Source: Acidimicrobiia bacterium (lineage in GTDB: Bacteria; Actinomycetota; Acidimicrobiia; Acidimicrobiales; AC-14). Taken from it: DNA of 33,873 nucleotides. A program made the translations under genes and the position numbers. Numbering within the stretch: position 1 is the stretch's first letter; each line of letters begins with the position of its first letter. Where the stretch lies: contig JAHFUR010000042.1 in assembly GCA_023264995.1 (NCBI GenBank), positions 1 through 33,873 on the forward strand, read 5' to 3'. This document shows, piece after piece, positions 22,264-33,549 of this stretch. The notes below the pieces were generated by a model. It searched no databases. It was given only the letters and a program-made list of their open reading frames with translations, and was not told the origin of the DNA.

Positions 22264-23924
22264 TCCAACCCGAACCACCCGGCCACGTCGGCGATCAGGT
22301 GGCACGACCCGGCGGCGTTGACGAGGGACAGCCGGCCGGCGTCGCCGAGCGCGGCCGCCACCAGGCCGGGCACGGTCTGCCCGCCGGCGACGTTGACGTT
22401 CGACGTGGCCGGGCGGGGGGTGCCGGTGGGGAACGCGGTCAGGAAGCTCGGCGCCGTGGGTTCGGTGACCGTGAGGTTGACCAGGGCGGCGACCGCCCCT
22501 GACGCCGGCACGCCGCCGGCGCCGGCCACCTGGAGCGCCACCGCCCCGCCGGGCCCGACCGCGCCGGCCGGGGCCCCGAGGCCGCTGCGGGTGTCGAGGA
22601 TGCGGGCCGGTGAGAGGGGGTGGTAGCGCAGGCCGCCGGCGCCGTCACCCTGGTCGAACCAGCCGGCGACGTCGGCGACCACATGGGTGGTACCCGCCCC
22701 GTTGGCGATGGCGATCGCGCCGCCGGCGCCGACCGGCGCCACCACCAGGTTGGCCACCACGCCCCCGGCGGCGACGTTCAGGTTCGACGTCGGCGGGCGG
22801 TTCGCTCCCGAGGCGAACGCGGTGAGGAAGGTGGCCGCGGTGGGTGCCACCGCCGTGAGGGTGAGGACCACGGCGGCGACGCCGGTGGCGGGGAGGCCAC
22901 CCCGGTTGAGGACGGGGACGTTCAGGATGGCGTCGGGCCCGATCGGGCCGGGCGCGTTGAGCGCGGCCCTGGTGTCGAGGATGCGGCTGGGCGCCACCGG
23001 GTGGAACCGGGAGCCGGCGCCAGGACCGAACCAGCCGGCAACGTCGACGATCACGTGGGTGGCGCCGGCCAGGTTGAAGAGCGTCACCTGGCCGCCGGCG
23101 CCGAGCCGGCAGGCGACCAGGTTGGCCACGGTGGAGCCGGCGGTGAAGGTGACGTTGGAGGTGGGGGGCAGGGCCTCGCCGGACGGGAACACGGTGAGGA
23201 AGCTGGCCGCGCTGGGCCCGGTGACGGTGACGTTGAGCACGACGGCGGTCACGCCCGTCGCCGGCACACCGCCGGCACCGGCGACCGGGACGTTGAGGGT
23301 GGCGCCGGCGCCGAGCTTGGCCCCGCCGGCCCGGGTGTCGAGCAGCCGGGCCGGCGTGAGCACGTGGTAGGCGTCACCGGCGACGGTGGGTGGCGGCGAG
23401 GACGGGTTGCGGGCGAAGACCTGGCTGGTGAGGAACACCCGGGTCAGCGGTTGGTTGCCGGGCGACCCCGTCCACGGCTGGGCGAAGGAGCGGAACAGGC
23501 CGATCCCGACGTGGGTGAAGTTCGGGTTGAGCAGGTTGGCCCGGTGATCGAGGTCGGCCATGAGCTGGTTGTGGATGTTCTCGGCGGCCAGCACCTCGTC
23601 GTCGGTGCCGCTCATGAAGGCCAGGTTCTCGCCGGCGCCCGAGTGGACGATGCCGCCGGCCACCAGCATGTCGAAGACGCTCTCGTTCCCGCAGTCCTTG
23701 ATGGCGTGGCTGAAGTAGTTGCGCGCCCCCATGTCGGCCGACCGGCCCGTGACCACCAGGCCACCGCAACCGGTGAACGGCGCGTCCTGGGCGATGGCGG
23801 CCAGGGCTGGCGAGACGGCGAGGGCGGCGGCGCCGTTGGCGGCCCGGGCCTGGTTGATCAGCTCGAGGGACCGGCCGACGAAGGTGGTGGCCGTGGCCGT
23901 GGCGGGACTGGTGGTGAGGGTCAT
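22260..23924 (-). CDS. CAP-domain protein with three tandem beta-rich repeats
   Basis: 554 residues. Residues ~15-175 form a CAP/SCP (PF00188-type) domain with LELINQARAANGAAALAVSP, HSGAGENLAFMSGTDDE and HRANLLNPNFTHVGIGLF. Three repeats of ~120 residues follow, each opening with (Y/F)Hxxx(P)xRxLDTR (YHVLTPARLLDTR, FHPVAPSRILDTR, YHPLSPARILDTR) and closing with DVAGWF. These repeats are common in secreted actinobacterial proteins and may bind cell wall. Unusually, the N-terminus (MTLTTSPATATATTFVGRSL) has no hydrophobic signal segment, and no in-frame start further upstream supplies one. Either export is non-classical, or the 5' end is altered. Convergent with the DinB-fold gene. Confidence 0.85.
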   Translation of the reverse strand: MTLTTSPATATATTFVGRSLELINQARAANGAAALAVSPALAAIAQDAPFTGCGGLVVTGRSADMGARNYFSHAIKDCGNESVFDMLVAGGIVHSGAGENLAFMSGTDDEVLAAENIHNQLMADLDHRANLLNPNFTHVGIGLFRSFAQPWTGSPGNQPLTRVFLTSQVFARNPSSPPPTVAGDAYHVLTPARLLDTRAGGAKLGAGATLNVPVAGAGGVPATGVTAVVLNVTVTGPSAASFLTVFPSGEALPPTSNVTFTAGSTVANLVACRLGAGGQVTLFNLAGATHVIVDVAGWFGPGAGSRFHPVAPSRILDTRAALNAPGPIGPDAILNVPVLNRGGLPATGVAAVVLTLTAVAPTAATFLTAFASGANRPPTSNLNVAAGGVVANLVVAPVGAGGAIAIANGAGTTHVVADVAGWFDQGDGAGGLRYHPLSPARILDTRSGLGAPAGAVGPGGAVALQVAGAGGVPASGAVAALVNLTVTEPTAPSFLTAFPTGTPRPATSNVNVAGGQTVPGLVAAALGDAGRLSLVNAAGSCHLIADVAGWFGLD

Positions 23925-23966
23925 GCCCCTCTGAGCGCGGCGGGGCGGGCGTGATACCCGACCGTT

Positions 23967-24004
23967 TGGTCAACCGGTGGTGCTATTGCACGCCCGATTG
24001 ACCA
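23967..24004. repeat. Short inverted repeat in the 89-base intergenic gap
   Basis: TGGTCAA and TTGACCA form 7-bp arms 24 bases apart between the glucose dehydrogenase 3' end and the CAP gene 5' end (both leftward). It could be an operator for the CAP gene or a weak terminator for the operon upstream. Confidence 0.35.
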
Positions 24005-24013
24005 CACGCGGCG

Positions 24014-25120
24014 TCAGGGCAGCGGGTTGACCTCGACGAAGACCTTGATGGCCCCCGGGGTGCCCAGGAGCTCGAGGGCCTTGGGCGCGTTCTCGAGCCC
24101 GTGGACGGGGTGGGTGAGGAGCTGGCCGAGCCAGCCGGGCCAGCGGGCCTGGGCCATGGCCAGGTCGCGGACGCCGGACTCGAAGTCGGCCCGGCTGGCG
24201 TTGACCGTGCCGACCATGACCTTGTTGCCGAGGACGAAGCCCAGGTTCAGGGCGTCGGAGGGGACCTCCACCGTGCGGTTGCCGCCGGTGACGCTGGAGA
24301 GGACGAGCACGCCGTTCTTCCCGAGCACGCCCATGGCCTCGAACACCAGCGGGGAGAAGCCGGTGGCCTCGAACATGAGGTCGAAGGGGCCGTGGGCCCG
24401 GGCGCCGGCGGCCAGGTCGGACTCCTGGGTGCTCACGTAGCGGGCGCCCAGGGCCTCGATGAGGTCGGAGTTGAAGTAGGGCGGGAGGTCGCGGCCGAAC
24501 ACGGTGACGTCGAGGCCCCGGAGGCGCAGGACCACCGTGGCCAGCAGGCCGATGGTGCCGGCGCCGAGCACGGCGGCCCGCCGGGGCTGCCAGATCTTGA
24601 GCCGGCGCTGGATCTCGAAGGCCTGGGCGATGCCCTTCTCGACCACGGTGGTGGGCTCGAGGAGCACGCCGACGTCGCGCAGGCCGCCGGGGATGAGGAC
24701 CAAGCGGCCGGCGTCCTCCACGTAGGACTCGGTGAGGAAGCCGTGCACCAGGTTGATCCCGTGCTCGTGGTAGCTGGAGTCGGTGGTGAAGTCGGGCGTG
24801 CCGATGGCGTCGTAGGCGCTGGTGCCGGGCTGGCGCACGATGGCCACCACATAGTCGCCCGGGGCGAACTCGGTGACGTTGGGGCCGACGTCGGTGACTA
24901 CGCCGAAGCCCTCGTGGCCGAGGATGAGGTACTCGAACCCCGGCGGCGGGGCCCCGTACTCGCCGGCGTTGATCTCCTTGTCGGTGCCGTCGAGGCCGAC
25001 CCGCAGGACCTGGACCTTGACGCCGCGGCCGCCGGGCACGGCGTCGAGCATGGGCTCGGGGATGTTGTCGCGCACGCAGGCGCTGTGGGGGACCCGGGGG
25101 GTGACGACAAGGGCTTTCAC
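24014..25120 (-). CDS. Glucose 1-dehydrogenase-type zinc alcohol dehydrogenase (MDR family)
   Basis: 368 residues, medium-chain dehydrogenase. The phrases VGLDGTDKEINAGEYGAPPP, FEYLILGHEGFGVV, HGFLTESYVEDAGRLVLIP and LLEPTTVVEKGI follow glucose dehydrogenase (archaeal-type GDH). The NAD(P) site is AAVLGAGTIGLLATVVL, followed by VTVFGRD. The usual catalytic-zinc Cys (GxCGTD) is Asp here (GLDGTD, residue ~44), with His ~69 and Glu ~155 as other ligands, as in Haloferax mediterranei GDH. The structural-zinc cysteine loop is absent. It would oxidise glucose to gluconolactone. GTG at 25120 overlaps the upstream oxidoreductase stop by 4 bases. Confidence 0.88.
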   Translation of the reverse strand: MKALVVTPRVPHSACVRDNIPEPMLDAVPGGRGVKVQVLRVGLDGTDKEINAGEYGAPPPGFEYLILGHEGFGVVTDVGPNVTEFAPGDYVVAIVRQPGTSAYDAIGTPDFTTDSSYHEHGINLVHGFLTESYVEDAGRLVLIPGGLRDVGVLLEPTTVVEKGIAQAFEIQRRLKIWQPRRAAVLGAGTIGLLATVVLRLRGLDVTVFGRDLPPYFNSDLIEALGARYVSTQESDLAAGARAHGPFDLMFEATGFSPLVFEAMGVLGKNGVLVLSSVTGGNRTVEVPSDALNLGFVLGNKVMVGTVNASRADFESGVRDLAMAQARWPGWLGQLLTHPVHGLENAPKALELLGTPGAIKVFVEVNPLP

Positions 25121-26549
25121 AGGCCGTAGGCCTCCATGAGTCGGAGCCAGACTTCGCTGACCGTGGGGAACGAGGGGACGGCATGCCACAGGGTGTCGAG
25201 GGTGACCTGGCCCACGACGGCGATGGTGGCGGAATGGAGCAGCTCGGCCATGCCTGGGCCGGTGAAGGTGGCGCCGACGATGACCCGCCGGGCCTCGTCG
25301 ACCACGATCTGGCTGGTGCCGGCGACGCCGTTGCCGAGGAGGTAGGCGCCGGAGACGTTGCCGGTGGGGTAGGACACGACCCGGACGTCGATGCCGGCGG
25401 CGCGGGCCTGGGCCTCGGTGAGGCCGACGGCGCACACCTGGGGGTCGGTGAAGGTGACCCTGGGGACCGGCGCGGTGGCGGCCGGCGGGTTCCCGAGCGC
25501 GTCGGTCTTGCCGACGATGACGTCGCCGGCCAGGCGGGCCTGGTACTTGCCCATGTGGGTGAGCAGCGCCCGGCCGTTGCAGTCCCCCACCGCGTACAGC
25601 CAGCCGCCGGCGACGCCGGTGGCCCGGAGCTGGTCGTCGACGGCGACGAAGCGCCCGGGTTCGAGGCCGACGGTGTCGAGGCCGAGGTCGGCGGTGGAGG
25701 GGCGGCGGCCGACGGCCACGAGGATCTCGTCGGCGACGATCTCCCGGCCGTCCTCCAGCGTGCCGGTCACCGCGCCCTCCCGGTGGGCGGCCACCAGCTT
25801 GACGCCGGTGATGACGGTGATCCCGTCGGCCTCCAGGCCGGCCTTGACCTCGGCGCCGGCGAAGGGCTCCTCGTTGGGCAGCAGCCGGTCGGCCGCCTCG
25901 ACGACGGTGACCTCCTCGGCGCCGAGCCGGCGGAAGGCCTGGGCCATCTCGGCGCCGATGGCGCCGCCGCCGAGCACGAGCAGCCGGCGAGGGATGGCCT
26001 TGGCCCCGGTGACCGAGCGGTTGTCCCAGGGCGACGACTCGCGCAGGCCGGGGATGGGCGGGATGGCAGCGCCGGTGCCGGTGGCCAGGACGACGGCCAC
26101 GTTGGCCGTCAGCCGTGTGACCTCGCCCGCGGCCGAGGTGACCTCCACCGTGCGCTCGCCGGCCAGGCGGCCGGACCCCCGGTACAGCTCGATCTTCTCC
26201 GACTCCAGCCAGCCCAGGGCGCCGCTGTCGTCCCAGTTGCTGGTCATGTAGTCGCGCTGGGCCAGGGCCTTGGCCACGTCGATGGTGCCGGTGACAGCCT
26301 CGGCCGCCCCGGGCACGCGGCGGGCGGCGGCGATCACGTCGCCCGGCCGGAGCAGGGCCTTGGACGGCACGCACCCCCAGAACGAGCACTCCCCGCCGAT
26401 CAGCTCGCGCTCGACGATGGCCGTGGCCAGCCCGCCGTCGGCGCAGCGGCCGGCCACGTTCTCGCCGGCGGGGCCGGCGCCGACCACGATCACGTCGAAC
26501 TGGTGACGGTTCGACACCCCAGGACCTGTCCGATCGTCACCAGTTGCGG

Positions 26550-26553
<4 letters not shown>
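25117..26553 (-). CDS. FAD-dependent pyridine nucleotide-disulfide oxidoreductase
   Basis: 478 residues. FAD-binding DVIVVGAGPAGENVAGRCAD, redox-active disulfide GGECSFWGCVPSKALL (CxxxxC), NAD(P) motif LLVLGGGAIGAEMAQAFRRL, second FAD motif LYAVGDCNGRALLTHMGKYQ, and a C-terminal interface WHAVPSFPTVSEVWLRLME with the catalytic His-Glu pair. This is the dihydrolipoamide dehydrogenase/mercuric reductase/mycothione reductase family; the exact substrate is not clear. ATG at 26553 overlaps the glucosidase stop (ATGA), giving an N-terminal extension MTATGDDRTGPGVSNRHQF before the first strand. That extension is encoded by the palindrome at 26498-26545. A GTG at ~26517 (VSNRHQFDV) is an alternative start. 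Confidence 0.88.
26498..26545. repeat. AACTGGTGACG palindrome, copy 2
   Basis: The same 11-bp arms (AACTGGTGACG and CGTCACCAGTT) and the same 26-base spacer length as at 14800-14847. Here it lies inside the first codons of the oxidoreductase gene, just after the glucosidase stop. The spacer sequences of the two copies are unrelated; the shared left edge extends to CGAACTGGTGACGG. Confidence 0.75.
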
Positions 26554-29138
<2,585 letters not shown>

Positions 29139-29177
29139 CTCCGTCTCCCGGGATGGCGCTCACGTTACGCGGGAGGG

Positions 29178-29537
29178 CTAGGCGGCGCCGGCGCCGGCGC
29201 CGGCGTCGGCGTCGGCGGTGCTGCCGTCGTCGATCGTCCCGAGGATGCCGGCGTTGATCACGGTGCTGGGGTCGGGGTTCTCCACCATCCCGGTAGCCGG
29301 GTCGATGCCGATGTCGACCAGGTAGGCGTTCACGCAGTCGTCGACCGCGGAGGCCACGTCGAAGTCGGTCCCGCTCATCAGGGCAGCCCGGTAGGTGGTG
29401 CTGGCGCCGTCGATGCAGGTCGACAGGCCGTCGTTGGGGGTATCGGCGTGGGCCGCGCCGGCCTGGAAGGGCAGGGCGGCGGCCGCGACGATGGCGGCGC
29501 TGACGACGGTACGGCGCAGGGTGGTCCTCATGCTCAT
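29178..29537 (-). CDS. Small secreted protein (119 aa)
   Basis: Signal peptide RRTVVSAAIVAAAALPFQAG ending near AHA-DTP. The mature ~85 residues carry two cysteines (LSTCIDGAS and VDDCVNAYLV), likely one disulfide, and an acidic C-terminus with a low-complexity Asp-Ala/Gly-Ala tail encoded by a hexanucleotide repeat. ATG at 29537 has GAGGAGG 4 bases upstream; the in-frame ATG at 29531 is also possible. No family recognised. Confidence 0.75.
   Translation of the reverse strand: MSMRTTLRRTVVSAAIVAAAALPFQAGAAHADTPNDGLSTCIDGASTTYRAALMSGTDFDVASAVDDCVNAYLVDIGIDPATGMVENPDPSTVINAGILGTIDDGSTADADAGAGAGAA
29184..29213. repeat. Hexanucleotide tandem repeat in coding sequence
   Basis: Five units, three GGCGCC then two GGCGTC, encode the Asp-Ala/Gly-Ala tail at the C-terminus of the small secreted protein. 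Such a tract could vary in copy number by slippage while keeping the frame. Confidence 0.7.
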
Positions 29538-29615
29538 GGAGCCTCCTCGTGGTGCATGCACGCCCGGTCTGGGGTGCAGGACCACCCTCCCCCGGCGACA
29601 TGAGGGTCGAGTGAA

Positions 29616-29637
29616 CCGGGCCTGGGAAACGGCCCGG
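29616..29637 (-). terminator. Probable terminator of the second Asp-box gene
   Basis: CCGGGCC and GGCCCGG form a perfect 7-bp stem with an 8-base loop, starting 11 bases after the stop codon of the leftward Asp-box gene. Confidence 0.55.
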
Positions 29638-29647
29638 AATCGGCTCC

Positions 29648-31306
29648 CTATCCTGTGACGACCGGCCGCAGCCTCCGGGAGACGACCAGGAGCACGGCAC
29701 CGACCACGCCGAGCATCAGGCCGGCGCCGAGCAGGACGTGGGCGACCGCGTTGTCCGAGCCGCCGGACTTTTCGGTGGACGTGTCGTAGACCACCGAGGT
29801 GAAGTAGTAGTCCTCGGTGGGCGTCTGGATGCTGCCCCGGCGGGAGTCGCCCCAGGCCACGTAGGCCGCCTTGGTCGTGGAGGCCACGCCGATGGGGCCC
29901 ATCAGGCCGTAGCTCGAGCTGAGGGTGTAGCCCTCGTTCTTGTTCATCGAGCGGTCGCTGACCCGGACGTTCGGCGTCCAGGTGGCGCCACCGTCGCTCG
30001 ACGAGGACAGGTAGGCGTCCCAGTACAGCTCGGTGTTGAAGTCGCCGGCGGGCTGGTACTGGCGGTCGTTGCGGAAGTCGTGCCAGGCCACGTCGACCCG
30101 GCCGTTGGGGGCCACGCTCACGCCCGGGAAGTACTGGTCGAGGTTGGTGGTGTCGTCGTTGAGCTTCTTGCGGTCGCTCCAGGTGGCCCCGCCGTCGCCC
30201 GAGCTCTTGAACCAGATGTTGGTGTCGCTCGTCGCCGTGTCGGCCTGGGCGAAGACCACGTAGATGCGGCCGCTGTTCGGGTCGACGGTGCCCTCGGGGA
30301 TCCACTGGCAGCGGTCACGGGAGCCGCAGGTGACCGGGCTGTCGTCGATGGGCTTCACCGTCCACGTCTTGCCGTGGTCCTTCGACGTGCTCATCAGCAG
30401 CCGGCCGCCGGCGCCGGCCTTCCCGGGCAGGAGGGTCGTCGGCGCCGGGGCGTTGGCGTCGACCGGGGGCGTGCGCTCCCGGGTGAAGGCGTAGACGGTG
30501 CCGTCGGGGCCGACCGAGATGGAGGGGACGTACGCGCCCCAGATGTCGCTCCGGGGCACGCCGGCCATGGGGTCGACGAGGTCGGTGAAGGTCTTCCCGC
30601 CGTCGGAGGAGGCGGCGATCATGTTGCGGATGGGGATGACCCCGAAGGTGCCGAACGGCGGGGTGCGGTCGGCCTGCTGGTAGCGGACGCCGGCGTAGAC
30701 GTAGCGGGGGTCCTTGGGGTCGGTGCCCATGCGGACCAGGCTCATGTGCTCCCCGCCCATCTTCTTGGTGCCGTCCTGCAGGGTCCACTCCACGCTGTCG
30801 AGGCCCTTGTGGGCCACGGTGAAGTCCCAGGAGTCGCCAAGGTCCTCGCTGCGGGCGATGTACAGGTCGTTGACCACCTGCTGGCCGCCGGCGTTGTCGC
30901 CCACCGACGTGAGGTAGAGGGTGCCGGTGGGGCCGAACTTGGCGCCCAGGTACGGGCCCAGGTCGGGGCGCACGCACGTCTTGTACTGGGGCGGGCGGGC
31001 CAGGGCCTTGCCCGGCCGCCAGGTGGCGCCGCCGTCGTGGCTCAGGAAGTCGAGGCACTCGCCGGCGTTGTAGTTGGCGCCGGCGACCACCAGCGTCTGG
31101 TCGTCGGTGGGGTCGACGAGGAGCTGGGGCTGGTTGTAGGCCCGGCCGGGGCGCAGGTCGGTGGACACCTGGCGGGCGGGGAGGACGACCGGCGCCCCCG
31201 GTACCGGCGGCGCCGGGGTCTGGGCGCCGGCGCCACCCGGCCCGCTCAGCGCCGTGAAAACCGCGACCAGGGTTGCCGGTACCAGGAACCAACCTCGACG
31301 CGCCAC
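29648..31306 (-). CDS. Second Asp-box (sialidase-like) beta-propeller surface protein
   Basis: 552 residues, GTG start with GGGGGAGA 3 bases upstream. Signal peptide (WFLVPATLVAVFTALSGPGG), propeller with Asp-boxes SHDGGATW, SEDLGDSW, SSDGGKTF, SKDHGKTW, SGDGGATW and SSDGGATW, then a C-terminal helix HVLLGAGLMLGVVGAVLLVV and a short basic tail SRRLRPVVTG. Architecture and motif style match the protein at 3054-4805, including FPGVSVAPNGRVDVAWHDFR versus FPNVSVAPNGRVDAVWWDTR. No FRIP motif, so true sialidase activity is doubtful. The C-terminal helix would leave the propeller outside. Confidence 0.85.
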   Translation of the reverse strand: MARRGWFLVPATLVAVFTALSGPGGAGAQTPAPPVPGAPVVLPARQVSTDLRPGRAYNQPQLLVDPTDDQTLVVAGANYNAGECLDFLSHDGGATWRPGKALARPPQYKTCVRPDLGPYLGAKFGPTGTLYLTSVGDNAGGQQVVNDLYIARSEDLGDSWDFTVAHKGLDSVEWTLQDGTKKMGGEHMSLVRMGTDPKDPRYVYAGVRYQQADRTPPFGTFGVIPIRNMIAASSDGGKTFTDLVDPMAGVPRSDIWGAYVPSISVGPDGTVYAFTRERTPPVDANAPAPTTLLPGKAGAGGRLLMSTSKDHGKTWTVKPIDDSPVTCGSRDRCQWIPEGTVDPNSGRIYVVFAQADTATSDTNIWFKSSGDGGATWSDRKKLNDDTTNLDQYFPGVSVAPNGRVDVAWHDFRNDRQYQPAGDFNTELYWDAYLSSSSDGGATWTPNVRVSDRSMNKNEGYTLSSSYGLMGPIGVASTTKAAYVAWGDSRRGSIQTPTEDYYFTSVVYDTSTEKSGGSDNAVAHVLLGAGLMLGVVGAVLLVVSRRLRPVVTG

Positions 31307-31363
31307 GCTTCTCCCCCACTCAGACCGCTCGGGCGACGATTCTCCTGTCAGTCATGGGGGGCG

Positions 31364-32767
31364 TCAATGAATGTCGCCCACGTGTACCGGCGCGGCGCCG
31401 ACGGCGGCCTCGGCGGTCACGGGCGCGGCCGCCTGGCGGCGGACCTGGCGCGACCCCCGGAACACGGCCACCATCATCGCCGGCGTGAGGAGGGTGGGCG
31501 CCGGGCGGAGGAGGGTGGTGACCTCGACGACGCGGAGGCTGACCTTGTCGGACATCTGGGCGGCGCGGAACACATGGGGCATGTACCGGTTCAGCAGGTC
31601 GGTGCCCGGGGCCTTGGGGCCGTGGGTGGCGGGCAGGGAGAAGTCGGCGCCGGTCGTCATCTGCCAGGCCGGAGAGACCGCCCGGGCCAGGCGCCGGTAG
31701 GCGGCCTTCACGAGACGGCTGTCGAGGGTGCCGACCGTGTCGAGGGCCCGGCCGAGGGCCTCGGCCTGCAGCGCTGCGGTCGTCATGCCCTGCCCGTAGG
31801 TGGGGTTGAAACTGCAGACGGCGTCACCCAGCATGACCAGCCCGCCAGGCACCCGGCGCAACCGCTCGACGTGCCGGCGCTGGTTGGAGGGCAGCCGGTG
31901 GGTCACGATCGGGCCGGCCGGCCGAGCCGACTCGATCACGTCGGCGATCTCGGTCGAGGGCAGGGCCCGGGCGAACGCCAGGAAGCCGGCCTCGTCGGTA
32001 GGCGGGCGCTCACCGTGCATGCCGGCGAGGGTGACCATCCACCGGTCGCCCTCCAGGGGGAAGGCCACACCTTGGCGACCGGTGGGCGGGCCGGCTAGGA
32101 CGAGCGCGAACTCCCACTCGGTGACCTGCGCTGGGTCACGGTGGTAGACGCGGCTGGCGTAGGCCACGTCGATCCGCACCTCGGAGACCGGCGGCGCCTC
32201 GTAGCCCAGCTCAGCCAGCCACAGCAGGGAGCGGCCCTGGCGGCCCGAGGTGTCGACGACCAGGTCGGCGGCCAGGGTGGAGCCGTCGTCGAGGGTCACG
32301 CCGGTGACGGTGACGCCGTCGGTTGAGGTGGTCAGGCCGGTCACGCCGGCGGCCCGGAGCGTGACGTTGGGTAATGCCAGGGCCCGCCGGCGGACCTGGT
32401 GCTCGAGCAGGGCCCGGGAGGCCAGCGGGGCCCGGATGCCGGTGGGGAAGCGGCGGCGGTAGCCGCCCTGGTGCCAGACGGCCTCACCGATGTCGACGAG
32501 GTGGGCGCCGGCGGCCACCATCTCGGCGGTCAGGCCGGGGAACCAGCCTTCGAGCCGGGCCAGCCCCGAGGGGAGCAGGCCGTGGGCGTGGCGGCCCTGG
32601 GGGACGCCCTTGCGATCGGCGGGGTGGCCGGCCATGGCGTCACGCTCGACGACGACCACAGTGTCGAACCGGGAGGCAAGGACGGCCGTGGCGCTGAGGC
32701 CGGCCATGCTGGCGCCGATGACCACGGCGCGGTGGCGGGCCTGGTGGGCGTGGGGGGTACGGGACAT
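31364..32767 (-). CDS. FAD-dependent monooxygenase / reductase-like protein
   Basis: 467 residues. FAD-binding VVIGASMAGLSATAVLASRF with the following VVVVERD, an FAD-interacting GVPQGRHAHGLLPSG loop, and the second FAD motif MLGDAVCSFNPTYGQGMTTA (GD-x-x-x-x-x-P). These mark the aromatic monooxygenase/geranylgeranyl reductase-like superfamily. A start at ATG 32767 is supported by GGAGGAA 5 bases upstream. The C-terminal ~90 residues are helical and may contact membranes or lipid-like substrates. The substrate is unknown. Confidence 0.85.
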   Translation of the reverse strand: MSRTPHAHQARHRAVVIGASMAGLSATAVLASRFDTVVVVERDAMAGHPADRKGVPQGRHAHGLLPSGLARLEGWFPGLTAEMVAAGAHLVDIGEAVWHQGGYRRRFPTGIRAPLASRALLEHQVRRRALALPNVTLRAAGVTGLTTSTDGVTVTGVTLDDGSTLAADLVVDTSGRQGRSLLWLAELGYEAPPVSEVRIDVAYASRVYHRDPAQVTEWEFALVLAGPPTGRQGVAFPLEGDRWMVTLAGMHGERPPTDEAGFLAFARALPSTEIADVIESARPAGPIVTHRLPSNQRRHVERLRRVPGGLVMLGDAVCSFNPTYGQGMTTAALQAEALGRALDTVGTLDSRLVKAAYRRLARAVSPAWQMTTGADFSLPATHGPKAPGTDLLNRYMPHVFRAAQMSDKVSLRVVEVTTLLRPAPTLLTPAMMVAVFRGSRQVRRQAAAPVTAEAAVGAAPVHVGDIH

Positions 32768-32858
32768 CGGTTCCTCCTGCTCGGTGGGGTACCGGAGCAG
32801 CGTGCGTGAGGGACCTTGCCAGCTACCTGCCAGGCGCTTTCAGGACCGAGGGCCGACG

Positions 32859-32867
32859 TTGTCCACA
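32859..32867 (+). promoter_or_regulatory. Single DnaA-box-like 9-mer
   Basis: TTGTCCACA matches the actinobacterial DnaA box consensus exactly, with a partial inverted match (CTGTGGTTT) 13 bases on. A single exact box in a 141-base gap is not an origin; a titration or regulatory site is possible. Confidence 0.3.
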
Positions 32868-32908
32868 GAGAGTTACAAACCTGTGGTTTACCTCGGCCCG
32901 GCCTGCGC

Positions 32909-33508
32909 TCAGTCGCCGGGGCGGGTGAGCTTCATGATGCCGAACGGTTCGGGCTCGGCCGGCGCCGGCTCCGGGGTGGAGGCCGGCGGGCGGTCGGGCA
33001 TCGGCGTGGTGTCGAGGGGGCGGGGTGGCGCCACGGTCACGGCCGGGCGGAGGGCGGCCCGCGACGGCTTGAGGGGCTTGGTGGCCGTGGTGGCCGTGGT
33101 CGAGGGCGGGGCGGCGGCGGCGCGTTGGCGCCGGCGGGTCGGGCGCTCCTCGAACACGACGGCGATGCCACCGACCACGTCGCTGATCAGGTTGTAGAGC
33201 ACGGCGAACAGGACGTTGGCCCCGGTGCCCATGACCACGAGCACGAACCCGCCGATGGCGGAGGCCCGGAACATGGTGGCGCCGAGGATGTGGAAGTCGT
33301 CGGCGGCGATGAGGTCACCGATGAACTTCTCGATGTTCCCCCGCAGGCCGGTGGCGCTGGCCGCGGCCCACAGCACCAGCCCGGCGACGAGGAACACCAT
33401 GTAGAACGTCGCGAAGAGCAGCACCGAGAACTTGAGAACGGTCCACGGCTCGATTCGGCGGACGACAAGACGGACGCGCCGTCCCTGCGTTTTGGGGCTT
33501 CTACTCAT
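32909..33508 (-). CDS. DUF3566-family membrane protein
   Basis: 199 residues. Two transmembrane helices, LKFSVLLFATFYMVFLVAGL and GFVLVVMGTGANVLFAVLYN, separated by a short extracytoplasmic segment, then a Pro/Ala/Arg-rich cytoplasmic C-terminus. The N-terminal RRVRLVVRRIEPWTVLKFS followed by these helices is the DUF3566 (PF12089) signature found across actinobacteria, usually next to gyrA. gyrA is not in this window. ATG at 33508 is chosen because it precedes the conserved domain directly; the longer frame adds a Pro/Gly-rich stretch without conservation. Function unknown. Confidence 0.85.
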   Translation of the reverse strand: MSRSPKTQGRRVRLVVRRIEPWTVLKFSVLLFATFYMVFLVAGLVLWAAASATGLRGNIEKFIGDLIAADDFHILGATMFRASAIGGFVLVVMGTGANVLFAVLYNLISDVVGGIAVVFEERPTRRRQRAAAAPPSTTATTATKPLKPSRAALRPAVTVAPPRPLDTTPMPDRPPASTPEPAPAEPEPFGIMKLTRPGD

Positions 33509-33549
33509 ACCGGGATGACCGCGAACCGTAGTCGGTCCCCGGTGTGGTC

